Source of the DNA: Lithospermum erythrorhizon
Lineage: Eukaryota > Streptophyta > Magnoliopsida > Boraginales > Boraginaceae
Assembly (NCBI GenBank): GCA_019722365.1
Contig: JADFUC010001527.1
Location: forward strand, 530,001 to 594,000
Reading direction: 5' to 3'
Length of the DNA: 64,000 bases
In this document: one piece after another, positions 12,566 through 23,520 of the stretch
Layout of the letters: each line of letters begins with the position of its first letter
How positions within the stretch are numbered: the first letter of the stretch is position 1
Notes under the pieces: generated by a model
The model's database searches: none
Seen by the model: only the letters and a program-made list of their open reading frames with translations
Told to the model about the DNA's origin: nothing
Position numbers and translations under genes: made by a program

Positions 12566-13490
12566 CTATAATGTTGAATCCTACCAAATTTGTTCAAGTC
12601 TCCAAAATGTAACTAAAACAGAGAAGAAAAGGAACCTATGTATTCTCTAGCTGTTGAAACCTGTATGTTGGTATGGATAGCTAAGTGCCCAAACTATATC
12701 TATTGAAAATTTGGAAAATCCAAAAATAAAAGCTTTTTGCAACTGAAAACTTTTTATTAAGTCCGGCAAAGAAATTCCACGATATAAACCTTATGGACAC
12801 CAAAATCATTTTCTTAAAAAATAACCAGTCTTTATGTTCTAGTAACAAATACCCCCTCTCAATATCCTTCGAAATAAAATTGTTGTAATTTCCAACCGAG
12901 GATGCGAATGGAGGAAACAGAATCTCTGCTTTTGGATGGGGCTAGTTATGTATTTTCTCTCTTAAACTGATGGCAACTTAATGTCTTAAAAAAACCTTAA
13001 AATGCAGTTTTTATGACAATATTGTTGAATGCTGATATTGAGTTAAAATGTTCTAGTCGGAAAGGGAAATATATAAATTCTGAAAGGAAAATTTACAAGT
13101 TGTATTTTGTTTCTTTAGTGTATACTGAAAAGAGGTGTATTGTAGAGTAATAGAAGAGTAGTTTCCATGGGTTTATATAGTGTATCGAATGTCACTATAA
13201 CAGCAGTATAAATTGCCAACAACCGAAAGGTTATTGCTTGTCTGAAGCTACTCAAAATTCCTCCAATATGGCCCACCCAACTCTAAAATTAGTTCACACC
13301 GAGAAAGTGGAATGTGCCACTGGGATTAATTCTGAGGCAGTTATATTTTCATTACCAATCTTTTTTAGCATATGTTTAAGTATGTTAACTACTCTTCTTG
13401 AGATGATAGAATTTTATGTTCTGTATTAGAATTTTATTCGCTAAGTTAATGCCACCATGAAGAATTGAACTTGTGAATCAGTGACTTATT
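12566..13490. other. Upstream region of the NAC gene, nothing else seen
   Basis: AT-rich DNA preceding the NAC start on the minus strand. It presumably contains the NAC promoter and leader, but I cannot place a TATA box or start site with confidence. Confidence 0.4.
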
Positions 13491-13682
13491 TTTGGTGCAG
13501 GAGCTGTTACCGTTGCTTTAGCGAGAGCTGCTATCAGTAATTCAATCGTCCTTAGTTCCTTGATTCATTCCATGGAGCGAATCATTAGGTAAACAGTTAT
13601 TTGGTTATGGAGTCGGTCTTGCTTTAGCCGAAGCCATTGCCTTGTTTATCCTAATGATGGCCTTTTGATCTCAGCCATGTTC
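13491..13682 (+). pseudogene. atp9: Nuclear copy of mitochondrial atp9 (NUMT), broken
   Basis: The reading is GAVTVALARAA, then SSLIHSMER, a frame slip, then KQLFGYGVGLALAEAIALF and LMMAF. This follows the mitochondrial F1F0-ATP synthase subunit c, a two-helix proton-carrying ring protein, including the acidic residue of helix 2. Between SSLIHS and KQLFGY there is a net deletion of about five bases. One T is missing from the run in GCCTTTTGATC, so the end is also out of frame. The first dozen or so residues of atp9 are absent or unrecognisable. No transit peptide is attached. It is best read as decayed organelle DNA in the nucleus. Confidence 0.8.
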
Positions 13683-14782
13683 ATTGAAGAACATTGCATA
13701 GTATTAGCAAGAGGGGAGGGGTTCCCTATGATATTTCAATTCTACAGGCAATGAACCAGGTGAATAGGTGATTGCTATCCTTTTACAATCAATGTAAGAT
13801 TGGGATTATTACAGTGTAATCTCAGAATAGACACATCAGCCTGAGTCAGACAAAAACACTTTTGTTTTGTTTAACAAGTGATTGTGTCATCCCATGGCCC
13901 AGTGTTGTAAAAGAAGGGGTCTTGAAAGTGCTTAATGTGCTTATAGAATCACCTTTGTAGGATGACCCAAAGATATTATAGTGGAAGCTCTATGTTCCTT
14001 TAGTTTATTTCACATCCATTATAGGAGTATTTTATTTTGTGTTCATATTGAATTTTTTCATGGAACTAATAAAGATTTTGAGTCAATTTGAATTTATGTG
14101 GGAAAGGAGACTGAAAGGATTTGGAAAGAAATTAAATGAACTAGTTTCCACTTTCTTTTGTCCCTCCCCTGCTTGCAAGAGAGCCAAAGAGAGTCTAGAC
14201 TGTATGTTACATTTTGTAAATAACACATGTCATTTATTATGACGTCATTTTATAAATAATATATTTTAGGTTGACCTTAACTAGAATGTAACGAAGTGAC
14301 ACAAGTAATAACAGACGATCCAAAACTAACAAAAAAGAGGAGAATGTTAAATTTTGTTTGAACTACTAAAATTATACTACCTAAACTGAAGCTTAAACCG
14401 GTTTTGATTGATTTCTCTTAATGAAGCAGTCAAGAGGAGCCGCAATAGTGAGAAACCATCTATAATTTGGTCGTAGTTTGTCATCAGAAGTGGCTCCACA
14501 AGAGGGAAGAAAGAAAAAGACCAAAAAGGAACACCGAGTAAAAATAATTAAAGCTGAAGGCTTTTTTATCATAAAGAATGATGTTTACATTCGATAACTA
14601 ATGAAATGGACATCTAAGGAGTAAGGAATAATTTTTTTAAAATGGTAAATTCATATGATTTTTTGTTCACTCACTAGCTACATTACTTACTGATTTATTC
14701 AATGATTTTACAAAATGAAAGAAAATGAACATCCTCTTTATTGTAGGATGAAGAAAACAGATATATCGATCACTTATAAGAA
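13683..14782. other. No gene seen
   Basis: AT-rich DNA following the atp9 fragment. I cannot tell whether more mitochondrial DNA follows it; no second organelle gene is recognisable. Confidence 0.35.
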
Positions 14783-14838
14783 AACTCAAATTGCACCAAC
14801 TTCAAATGATAACTCAAATTGCACCAACTTCAAATGAT
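14783..14838. repeat. Perfect two-copy 28-bp tandem repeat
   Basis: AACTCAAATTGCACCAACTT, continuing CAAATGAT, occurs at 14783 and again immediately at 14811 without a mismatch. It is probably a recent slippage duplication. Confidence 0.85.
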
Positions 14839-15105
14839 TTGATTGATGTTTTTAGTTGCAACAATAAGCTTATTATTAAAACCATCTCACAATTGAATTT
14901 TTCTTTAATTTGCGGTATTACCCTGAGCAGAACAAATAAAAATCAAAATGCATCTATTGTGCATACATATATTTCTATTTGTTTCCATCTTATTTAATTA
15001 AAATGTGTCATTTGATATCTGTTTGACCTACTTATTTATAAAGTTTGGGAGGCTTGGTCCATTATTAAACGTGAAGTTAACATAATCAGGATGCCAATAA
15101 AAGAT

Positions 15106-15361
15106 TATCTCCGTTTAAACTTGTAGTTGTATTCACAGTTATTTTAATAAATTAATAAAATGAAAAAGTAATTCAAAAAGTATATATTGAAAATGTAGAA
15201 TAATGATTAGTAAAACTATCATTAATTTGGTTGATAATTTAATAAGACAAAATAGACAAAAATTACATTAAAATATAGAATTATAATTTTACATCTTAGA
15301 AAGCAAAATAATTTAAGAAAAATTAATTTAAGCAGCCGATTATTGAGGAATGGAGGGAATA
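15106..15361. mobile_element. Degenerate Stowaway-like MITE, same family as the copy at 18890
   Basis: The left end is near ATCTCCGTTTAAAC and the right end near GAATGGAGGGAAT. The interior (GGTTGATAATTTAATAAGAC, then a GACAAAAATTACATTAAAAT core and TAGAAAGCAAAATAATTT) aligns with the element at 18890-19142 and with the half element at 49837. It is non-coding and more eroded at its ends than the other copies. Confidence 0.5.
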
Positions 15362-16539
15362 TACATGCTAATATATAGGATGTGATAGTTACAATAACAG
15401 TTGCCGAGTCTCGTGCAACACAGGTTATTGTTCAGCGATAATAACGTAAAAAATATTTTCCGGCAATAAAAATTATGATTCCGTCATTATATAAATGAAA
15501 TAATATGAAGGAATACGTCATATGTTATTGTGGGATTTGCGGTTGGTAGTAAAACATTTGAGACCAGACTTTATACTTGTTGAATGATCTCAATTTAAGA
15601 ACATTATAAAATGTTAGATTGATTAGAAACTAATTAATTTGAAAAAAAAAATTAAAGTAGAATTAAATACTTTTGAAACTAATTATTTTTATTTGGATTG
15701 TACTACATGGCTACAGGCTACATTAAAAGTAAATGTTCACCATTTCCAACAACCAGCCTAATTTCTTCCCTACAAGAGATGTTGATTAAATAATCTTACA
15801 AATTTTCACTTGACTAATTATAAATGAAATACTTCATGATGCTAAATGCTAATTGCTAATGCACTAATTTCGCCTTAACGAGTAACGACCAGTCTAACAT
15901 GAAAGGTAGATGTCAGGTTTGCTTTAATTTGTGCTTTTGCTAAAAGAGACATCAATAATACAAGACAAAGATGACGAGAGATAAAAAGGAAAAAGAAAAG
16001 AAAAAAAACAGAACAGTGAATTAAAAAGTCCAAATGATAGGATTTGTCCGTTGCGGTTAAAGTTTTCCACATTCATAGATATGTTATTACATGTCCCTCC
16101 ACTCCAGAACCACGGAAATACGGAGTAATTAATATTCTTAACGTATATAAATGTGTGAATAAGGGTTGTGTTTAACTTTTAACTTTCTACCTTTTATTAA
16201 TTCTTAAATTCTTTCTTTATATTTAAAAATCTAAAAGTTCGCCAGTTAATAGGAATTACTTCTCCATAATTTTTTTGTTTCGTTATATCAGTGGAACTTT
16301 GATTATTAATTATTATTAAATTATATGTTCAAAAATTATAAGAAAATAATATTATGAAAAACGCTATTTTCAAAAGAGAGCCGAATCTAATAAAATAACT
16401 TTTATATTTATTAAAATAATAAGTAATTAGTAATTAATGGACAAAGTTTCCTCGATATATAAGCATTCGAATAAACGGAGTAGTATTAAGTATTAAATGC
16501 ATCTTTTATGCTAGCCTCACGATAGATTATCAATTGGAA
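15362..16539. other. No gene seen
   Basis: AT-rich intergenic sequence with no supported frame. An ATACGGAGTA motif near 16119 and AAACGGAGTAG near 16484 resemble ends of CTCC-type MITEs but lack partners. Confidence 0.35.
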
Positions 16540-16777
16540 GGGAATCATCGGCGGCGGCACATATGCGGTTTGAGGATGATACATCATATACATTTGACAT
16601 ATATAAACTTTATAATTGTAAATGCGTTAAACTTTTTTAATTAAGCTTTGTTTATTTATCTACAATGCGTGTTTAATGATTCAGATATGCATTGAATAAC
16701 ATAATTATTTTTTGCATTTATAACTTTCATGATTGATTCACAAGAATATGTCTCATATATTATATATTATTAATTTA
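16540..16777. repeat. Left arm of a long inverted repeat pair
   Basis: This stretch is matched in reverse complement by 21620-21937. Shared blocks include GGAATCA, TTGAGGANGA, CATATACATTT, ACTTTATAATTGT, TTTATTTATCT, ATTATTTTTTGC, AACTTTCATGATT, AAGAATAT and ATATTATATATTATTAATTT. Identity is interrupted by small indels. It could be one end of a 5.4-kb transposon with long terminal inverted repeats (Mutator-like in style), or one of two oppositely placed copies of a small element. Confidence 0.6.
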
Positions 16778-16867
16778 TTACTCCTTTTATCGATATAATT
16801 TTTTTTCTCGTCATGTCATTTTCAATCTCTAATAATTTGTATAAGTTGAATAATAATATATATTTTA

Positions 16868-17030
16868 TGTAGAATTATTATTATTATTATAATAATCATA
16901 TTTTTGTAAAATTATTATTATTTAATAAATATAAGAAAAATTGTTATAATTATTATAATAGGTATTAGTTAAATAACAAAATAATTTTAGTAGAATTATT
17001 ATTATTATTATTAATATTATTATTTAATTC
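16868..17030. repeat. ATT/AAT-rich microsatellite region
   Basis: Several runs of ATT triplets (GAATTATTATTATTATTAT twice, with similar runs between) separated by AT-rich spacers. This is simple-sequence DNA with no coding content. Confidence 0.75.
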
Positions 17031-18889
17031 TATGCAAATATGAATTTTATATATTGGGATCCACAAAAATTTAAATAATACTTTTTAAATCATACCAATT
17101 TAACCGACATAAAAACAAATAATTCGATGATAATGTATTGATGATCAATTCATCAATACATTTAGTCAAAGGACATCAAATTGTTAAAATAATATTTGTA
17201 TCTCTTTATGGATATCTTAGTTTCGTATAGTATCTCTCTATGGACATCTTATTTTATTGTAATTTTTTATAATATATTTAAAGAGTTATTTGTTATCAAA
17301 GTATCCCTTCAAAAAATAAAAATATTAATTAGAAAAAAATTCAAAAAAATGTAAGTTTTTATGCAGTTTTATTATAATGATTTCGAATTAAACATAAAAA
17401 ATATATCAAATATTTGAAAAATCGATTACATATCGTATATGACACGCATCCTTTACTAGTAAACATAAAATGGGCAAAAGGAAAAAGGGTAAACTATACT
17501 GAAGAATTTGGAGCTTTGATTATTGAATAAATATTGGGGTTTGTGAAGCATAGTGATGATTTCAAAGTGATAACTAATAACGATTTCCATTCAAAGTTAA
17601 AAGTTAGCTATTCACCTCCTTCATTCTTATATTTGTTGGAAAAACAATTTATACAACACTTCTCATCACCATCAAAGAATTTAATTTTCATACAATTTAT
17701 ATTATTATTGATGAACTTCTCTCACAAGTATGATATAGAAATTACCATAGACTCAAGAACAATGAGGGATGGATTAATGCGTTTCAAGAAGGAAATCGAA
17801 GAAACTGTCATATTACACGGATCTCGTAATATGGATGTTTTTGAAACACAAAAATGTTGTTATTGATACTTTCAACTCTATTTCTTGTAATTTAATTTCA
17901 TATAATAACCAAAAAGACTATGAACAAATATCTTTTACATAATAATATGAATTAATTATAAAAAAAGTTAATATCATAATATTACATTGTCCCAAGTCTT
18001 ATCTAAGTAGGTGGGTAGGTAGATATCTTACTAGTTATCCCCAATAAGAAAACTGTCTCATTACTGATAATAGTGCTTACCCCTAAATCTTTGTTTAGCA
18101 AGCTATCCAAAAATGGAGTAACTTATTTTACTTGTTAGTGTTGTTTTTTTGGCTTATGTTTTGTCAATTGAGCTCCAAACATTTTTTAAATACGATCAGG
18201 TTTTTATTTTGTTTTCTTTGGGTTTTAGCAAAACGATGTATTGATAATTATTTTATTTTGATTAACAGGATTCAGAGGCGGGTTTAAATTAAAAAAAATG
18301 GAAGTAACTTATTACCTCTAAAAAAACTAGTTGAATAAGCTTGATTTGAAGTTAATATTATTAAGATTATATTGTGTCTAGTCCTACTCCATATGGAATA
18401 TATCATTTTCTTGAGCGAATTAACGCGGTTCCTCTAGCCTCTCTAGGTAGTGTGAACTCATTGAGGGATGATATCAGTATCTAAAAAGTTGGTGATTAAT
18501 AATGAATGAGAAGTGATAAGGAATGTCTTAACTAGATTCCTTTAATTATGGTGGGGAATAAAATGGTAAAGTTTTCACTCATCCTTTGTTAAAAATTTGA
18601 AATTTTCAAATTAAGGGTTCTTATCCATGCTCTTGAGGCTGCGTAAAAAGGTAGAATTGTGGGATGTGCCGATTGATCAGGGGAGTGAGCAAAACAAGCC
18701 ATGTCTGGTCTTGCGTGTAATGCCGACGCTGGCAGGTATAAAAATCTTTGGGATCTTATCTTGTATTTCAATTTCTTTATTTATCGCTTTGTTGTTCCTA
18801 TTAGTAGTCTTCCTCTTTCGGCTCTTTTTGCTTATAGGCTCATAAGATAAGCATTAATGCATGTATATTCATTCACGGATTAATTAATA
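17031..18889. other. No gene seen
   Basis: AT-rich sequence. The frames 17534-17866 and 18627-18845 match no family I know and lack supporting structure. I treat them as chance frames. Confidence 0.4.
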
Positions 18890-19142
18890 CTCTTTCCGTT
18901 TTTTTAATCGTTCTAGCAATTTTTACATTGATTAAAAAAAAGAAAAATTAATCAAAAAATACATTAAAAATGAAGAATAACAATCATTTAAAATTATATA
19001 ATTGGTTGGTTGATAATTTCATGAGAAAAAATAGTCAAAAAGTACATTGAAAATGTAGAAGTGCAATTTTTTATGCTAGAATGACAAATATTTTGAAACA
19101 AAAAATTTAGGTTAAAACTACAAATAGAAAAAACGGATGGAG
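18890..19142. mobile_element. Stowaway-like MITE
   Basis: Ends are CTCTTTCCGTTTTTTTAAT on the left and AGAAAAAACGGATGGAG on the right, which are inverted repeats of each other. They are flanked by TA at 18888-18889 and 19143-19144. The internal blocks TTGGTTGATAATTTCATGAG and CAAAAAGTACATTGAAAATG are shared with 15106-15361 and 49837-49945. About 253 bp, non-coding. Confidence 0.65.
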
Positions 19143-19280
19143 TATAAGAAAGCGATGACCCTCCTCAATTTGGATTTTTCAACATTACTACTAAAGGAGA
19201 CGTGCAATGCACGATATGCAATCGATTTCTCAAATATTTGATACATTTTTTTTGTTAGGAATGCTGCAATTCTTGAAGCC

Positions 19281-19436
19281 CAATTTATGAGTACTGCTCA
19301 AATTAATATAATAATCGAATTCCGTCAAGATGATAAACTACGTCCGGATTGATAATCCTATACTAAATTCAGAATATGACAAACATAAAAAAGAAAACAT
19401 CGCGAGACAAGATTTGCACGGTTAGCGCCAAATGCG
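19281..19436. repeat. Left copy of degenerate direct repeat (possible LTR remnant)
   Basis: Shares AATTTATGAGTAC, AATTAATATA, GATGATAAACTAC, GATTGA, ATACTAAATT, ATATGACAAACA, AAAAGAAAA and GATTTGC in the same order and orientation with 21430-21575, about 2.15 kb away. The interval between them is less AT-rich than its surroundings. This pattern fits an old LTR retrotransposon, but no protease, integrase or reverse transcriptase is recognisable. Confidence 0.5.
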
Positions 19437-21429
19437 GAAATTTGTCAGAGCTCTTTGTAGATGGTCGGGAAGAATTTAACCTGAGACTACTCGAGAACCC
19501 TATTCTATCTATCTCTCCGTTGATTAATTTTATAGACCGAAATTATCAACAACAAGCCTCACCAATAATCTTTTCTATCGAGACTCTATTATTCTTTAGG
19601 ATTCTAAGATTTTAGCTTTTCTGTCATCTGAAATAATAGCCAAGAAACAATCTATATAAGTTCAAAGACTTCTTGTGGTGATAACTGAGAACAAAGTTCT
19701 TGGCACTGAGCTATCCAAATTTGTCAGTAATTATCTAAACTTGTTTATCGAGTTCTTATCAGACTCCGACCGTCAAGTTATCTAAGCGACCTTTGAGTTA
19801 TCCAAATATGGCTTCTGGCTCAAATAAATTTTCCACTTGAAGAAATATTTCGGATACATCGCCGCATTAGTCTTGAACTGCGGCACGAGTTCATCATCGC
19901 CGGTATTTAAGTTAAGCTACGTATTGATGTCTTATTTCGCGATCGAGAACATCGTTAAAATGTCGCCCAACTTGGCTATTGAGCAGGACATAGCCAAAAC
20001 CATTTACTTACTGTTGGACTTTTCACACATTCAGATGTCGGCCAAACATGTTCTTTCTTCACCTACTAAACCTTAGCGATCTTATTTTCGAGTTTCTTGA
20101 AAAATCCTACAACTTGATTGGTTATCGATGAATTCTTAACTATAACAACGCGCGACTCGGCTTGATCCGTTCATTGAAATTGATTGTTTGATCGAGAACA
20201 TATGCTGCTTTTAGTTAGCGAGAATAATAATGAGGTTGAGACCACTGCTACATCGCGCTTTTCTACGCTGTTAACCCGGATGATCACTACTGGCGCCCCG
20301 CTGGTTCTGACCTTATACAAGTACTTGATTTAGAGCCACCCAGCGTGACATGTGCTCCACTTGCCGCGTTGTGACTCGCTTAAATATAATTTCATAACTA
20401 CGGCGTCTAATTGACTTACTTGAAATAAGATTACTGTCGGTTTAGAACGCGATATCTCGACCTTCGTAATCTTCCATATGGGAACCATTTGATAACCTCC
20501 GTCAATATATAACGTACCACAAAAAATATATCAAAACCTTTCATCACAGATATGAATCTTTCCCAATCTCCGACAACATAATTTATCATTATGCACAATT
20601 ACAGAGTTATATGATATAATGCACGAGAATCAACATCCAGAGTGTCAGGCTACTTCGATTAAATGGGGAAACATCTTGGCGTTTCTGGCATTGATCTAAC
20701 TAGCCTGCGCAATCTTTCTTAATGTGACATTTAACGCCATAATTCCGGCGTTCATTGTCCATCAGAATACACCACTTGCAGATCTTGCTTTCATGGTTGT
20801 TCTTTACTTAATCCACACAAATAAAAGCGGGCCGAAATCACAGCATTTCCTTATTCGAATTTTTTCATCCAAAATTGATACTTAATGCTTATCCTTAGAG
20901 TTGTGAGTCCTTAGTAGAATGATTAGCGAACCCTGATGGATTCAAAACTATTTGGCGGCGATGTCAAAATAATTAAGACTTTATTATTCATCGAACAAAT
21001 CAAGCCGGTTGCTAATTGATTAATAATGTTGTTCACTGTTATTCAAATGCGTGTTCGCGAAGTACCTTCAACAATCTTGATTAAGGACATTTTTCATAAA
21101 GAGGATACCTTATTATGAGTAGTGGGTTTTCTCATGCGGATCCATGACACTTTGCATTGCCGTGCAATTATAACTTTCGCGCGTTATGAGATGCGTTATC
21201 GTGATCTTCAATCGGATCATCCCATAGAAATTTTTTGTCTAACTTGTTTACTTTTCTATACTCATCTCTTTCGGGTTTCTCGGATAATTAGTTCGACGAG
21301 TCGCCGTATACGGATAGTCTTCAATTTGGATCTTCATGACGAAAAATTATCAGCACAACACCGTTAGATGCACAGTCACCAAATCCTACGATGCAATTGA
21401 TGGAAGATCGTACACTAGTTATTAAGACT
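19437..21429. other. Interval between direct repeats, probably decayed retroelement DNA
   Basis: CpG-containing, less AT-rich sequence than either flank. Frames of 60-80 codons (19376-19615, 19837-20076, 21122-21367) match no family. The composition step supports transferred or inserted origin; no domain supports a named element. Confidence 0.35.
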
Positions 21430-21575
21430 AATTTGAGTACCTCAGAATTAATATAACTTGATTCATATAGGATGATAAACTACTTTAGATTGACAGAAAT
21501 ACATACTAATTTAGATATGACAAACAAAAAGAAAAATAATAAACGACCACCAGATTTGCCACAGTTTACTTCAAT
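21430..21575. repeat. Right copy of degenerate direct repeat (possible LTR remnant)
   Basis: Partner of 19281-19436 in the same orientation, with the same ordered blocks and numerous substitutions and short indels. Divergence is high, so the insertion would be old. Confidence 0.5.
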
Positions 21576-21619
21576 GTGAGAGCTAATCGAGCATCTTTGA
21601 GATCACAATTAGGCATATA

Positions 21620-21657
21620 TATAAATTAATAATATATAATATATTAGGTATATATAT

Positions 21658-21700
<43 letters not shown>

Positions 21701-21937
21701 ATATTTATATGACATATATTCTTATGAATTGAATCATGAAAGTTGTACATACAAAATTGAGCAAAAAATAATTTTTGTTATTTAATGCATACATTTGAAT
21801 TATAAAAGCTTGTCATTGGAGATAAATAAATGAGTTAATTAAAATATGGGATACTTACGACAATTATAAAGTATATATATGCGAAATGTATGTGATATGT
21901 CGTCCTCAACCTTACATTAATGTGCTTTCGTGATTCC
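21620..21937. repeat. Right arm of the long inverted repeat pair
   Basis: The reverse complement aligns with 16540-16777. This copy is longer because an expanded TA tract (about 21651-21697) sits inside it. Outside the tract the homology resumes at TTAATAATATATAATATATT, which shows that the tract grew within an existing copy. Confidence 0.6.
21651..21697. repeat. (TA)n microsatellite
   Basis: An almost pure TA dinucleotide tract, interrupted only by CATACA near 21661-21666. Confidence 0.9.
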
Positions 21938-21966
21938 ACTTCAATCCCCATATCTATATCTATCTA

Positions 21967-22290
21967 TCTATATATATAAAAACACGAGTTGTCTTAAAAG
22001 TTTTTTTCCTTTTTCGTGATTGAACGGACTAAAATACCCTTAATGAAGGGTATGATTGTATTTTGATCAATTTTAATTAAACTAAAAAACTACAAATATA
22101 AATCCTATAATATAGGGTTCTACATGCAAATAGAATTATTTTATTATAGGGACTCTATTACAAGTTGTATATGGTATGAAATTATAGTAATAAAATTATT
22201 AACTTTGATATAAAATTAACACATTATTTTACTTGAATAATCAAAAGTATTATGTTGTAATACAATAGTCAATATATTATTATCTGACTA
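21967..22290 (+). mobile_element. Helitron-like AT-rich repeat, copy 1
   Basis: Begins after an A with TCTATATATATAAAAACACG, which resembles 5' ends of plant non-autonomous Helitrons. The following TAAAATACCCTTAATG, TAATATAGGGTTCTACATGC and AATTATTTTATTATAGGGA blocks recur in the same order near 46990-47300 and, weaker, near 47340-47610. I could not fix a 3' CTRR end or hairpin, so the end is approximate. Confidence 0.4.
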
Positions 22291-22299
22291 ATATATGAA

Positions 22300-23150
22300 C
22301 CAAAAGGTCGCCTTGCTTGTAGAGTACGTTGAATCTTATTTCGTATGAAATTAAATACGTGATGCTAAATTGAGAATTGATTAAAATCGGCGAGATACCC
22401 AGTGAGAGTTTTACATTGATAATGTAAAAATATAAATTGGGCCGAGCGAATCAATTAACTTGTTGGTTCGATTGTTGATTAACAGAAAGCTCATTAGTGA
22501 CTTGTTACTTACCGCTCGTATCTTTGAGTTAGTTAACGGTTTTAACGGTTGGGCGTTGGTTAACGGTAGTATTCGGTTTAAAAAAGAAGAGACTATATAA
22601 AGGAGAACATAGATGGAAAACTGGTTTTCTAAATGCCTTTCACCAAACCGCCAGCCATACTCTTCCGTAGCTAATTGGAGTCGAGCTTTGACTCAATTTG
22701 TTCTCAATTGATCTCGTGATTCAACATTTCCTTGTGTGGACTAATTGGAGGCATCTACCTTTTGTGGTGCTAAAGCTAAGAAATCAAATGAAGGGCTTTG
22801 TGAGAGAATAATTGGTGAATTTTGTTGCGTTGTAGTGCTGATTTATATAGCGTATATGTATATATGTAGTTTATATTGAAATTTGATTATATATATTTAT
22901 TCGATCTTGGTTGCATTTATTTATGTTTCTAAATATGAACAAGTTGCATATTTTTCCAACATCAAATACTTTATAAAATTTTGTTATATTATTATGTGAA
23001 ATATGTATATTAATATAATATTTTCAAGCTTGCTAGATGTTAATATGATAATTTTGATCTGAGCCAAAGTTGTATATCAATTATTAAGATAATAAAATTG
23101 ATTAATTTTGACTATTGAAAAATCCTACCAGTAGTAAGTTAATAAGAATA
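22300..23150. other. No gene seen; one promoter-like stretch
   Basis: AT-rich. At 22585 the sequence ACTATATAAAGGAGAACAT followed by a C/T-rich leader resembles a TATA box with a downstream leader, as found in LTRs and promoters. No coding sequence follows. Confidence 0.3.
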
Positions 23151-23154
23151 TAGT

Positions 23155-23520
23155 AATCATAAGTTACTTGATAATTTTATTTATTGAAAAAGAAAATTAG
23201 GCATTTTAGAGAATGATATGTATTTAATATTTATAAATTTTGAATTTTGGTGGTTGAGTTTTAAATAATTTTAACTATTAAAAGAAATTCATGAATATTT
23301 TTAGAGATGGAGGTGGTATGCGATCTTAGTGCTTTAGTTTTCTCGATTGAGTTTTAAAATAATTTTATTTGAGCAAGAAAAGTAAAACGTTCTTTTAGAG
23401 ATGGATGTGAAATTTAGTATTCATAAATTTTAAATTTTGGTTGTTGAGCTTACTAAATAATTTTAATGACCGAAAAAGAATATCAATTAACCTTTTAGAG
23501 ATAAGTCTGTAATGTTTTCT
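23155..23520. repeat. Diverged tandem array of a ~95-100-bp unit, array A
   Basis: About four units. Each carries a core like TTTTAGAGATGGAGGT, then AATTTTGAATTTTGG, TTGAGTTTTAAATAATTTTA and a GAAAAAGAAAAT block. The TTAAATAATTTTA anchor falls near 23165, 23259, 23351 and 23449, a spacing of 92-98. The same unit forms a second array at 48220-48770. Units differ by many substitutions and small indels, so the array is old. No coding capacity is apparent. Confidence 0.65.

Noticed and set aside
17534..17866. 110-codon plus-strand frame
   Set aside because: No recognised family and AT-rich composition; best treated as chance.
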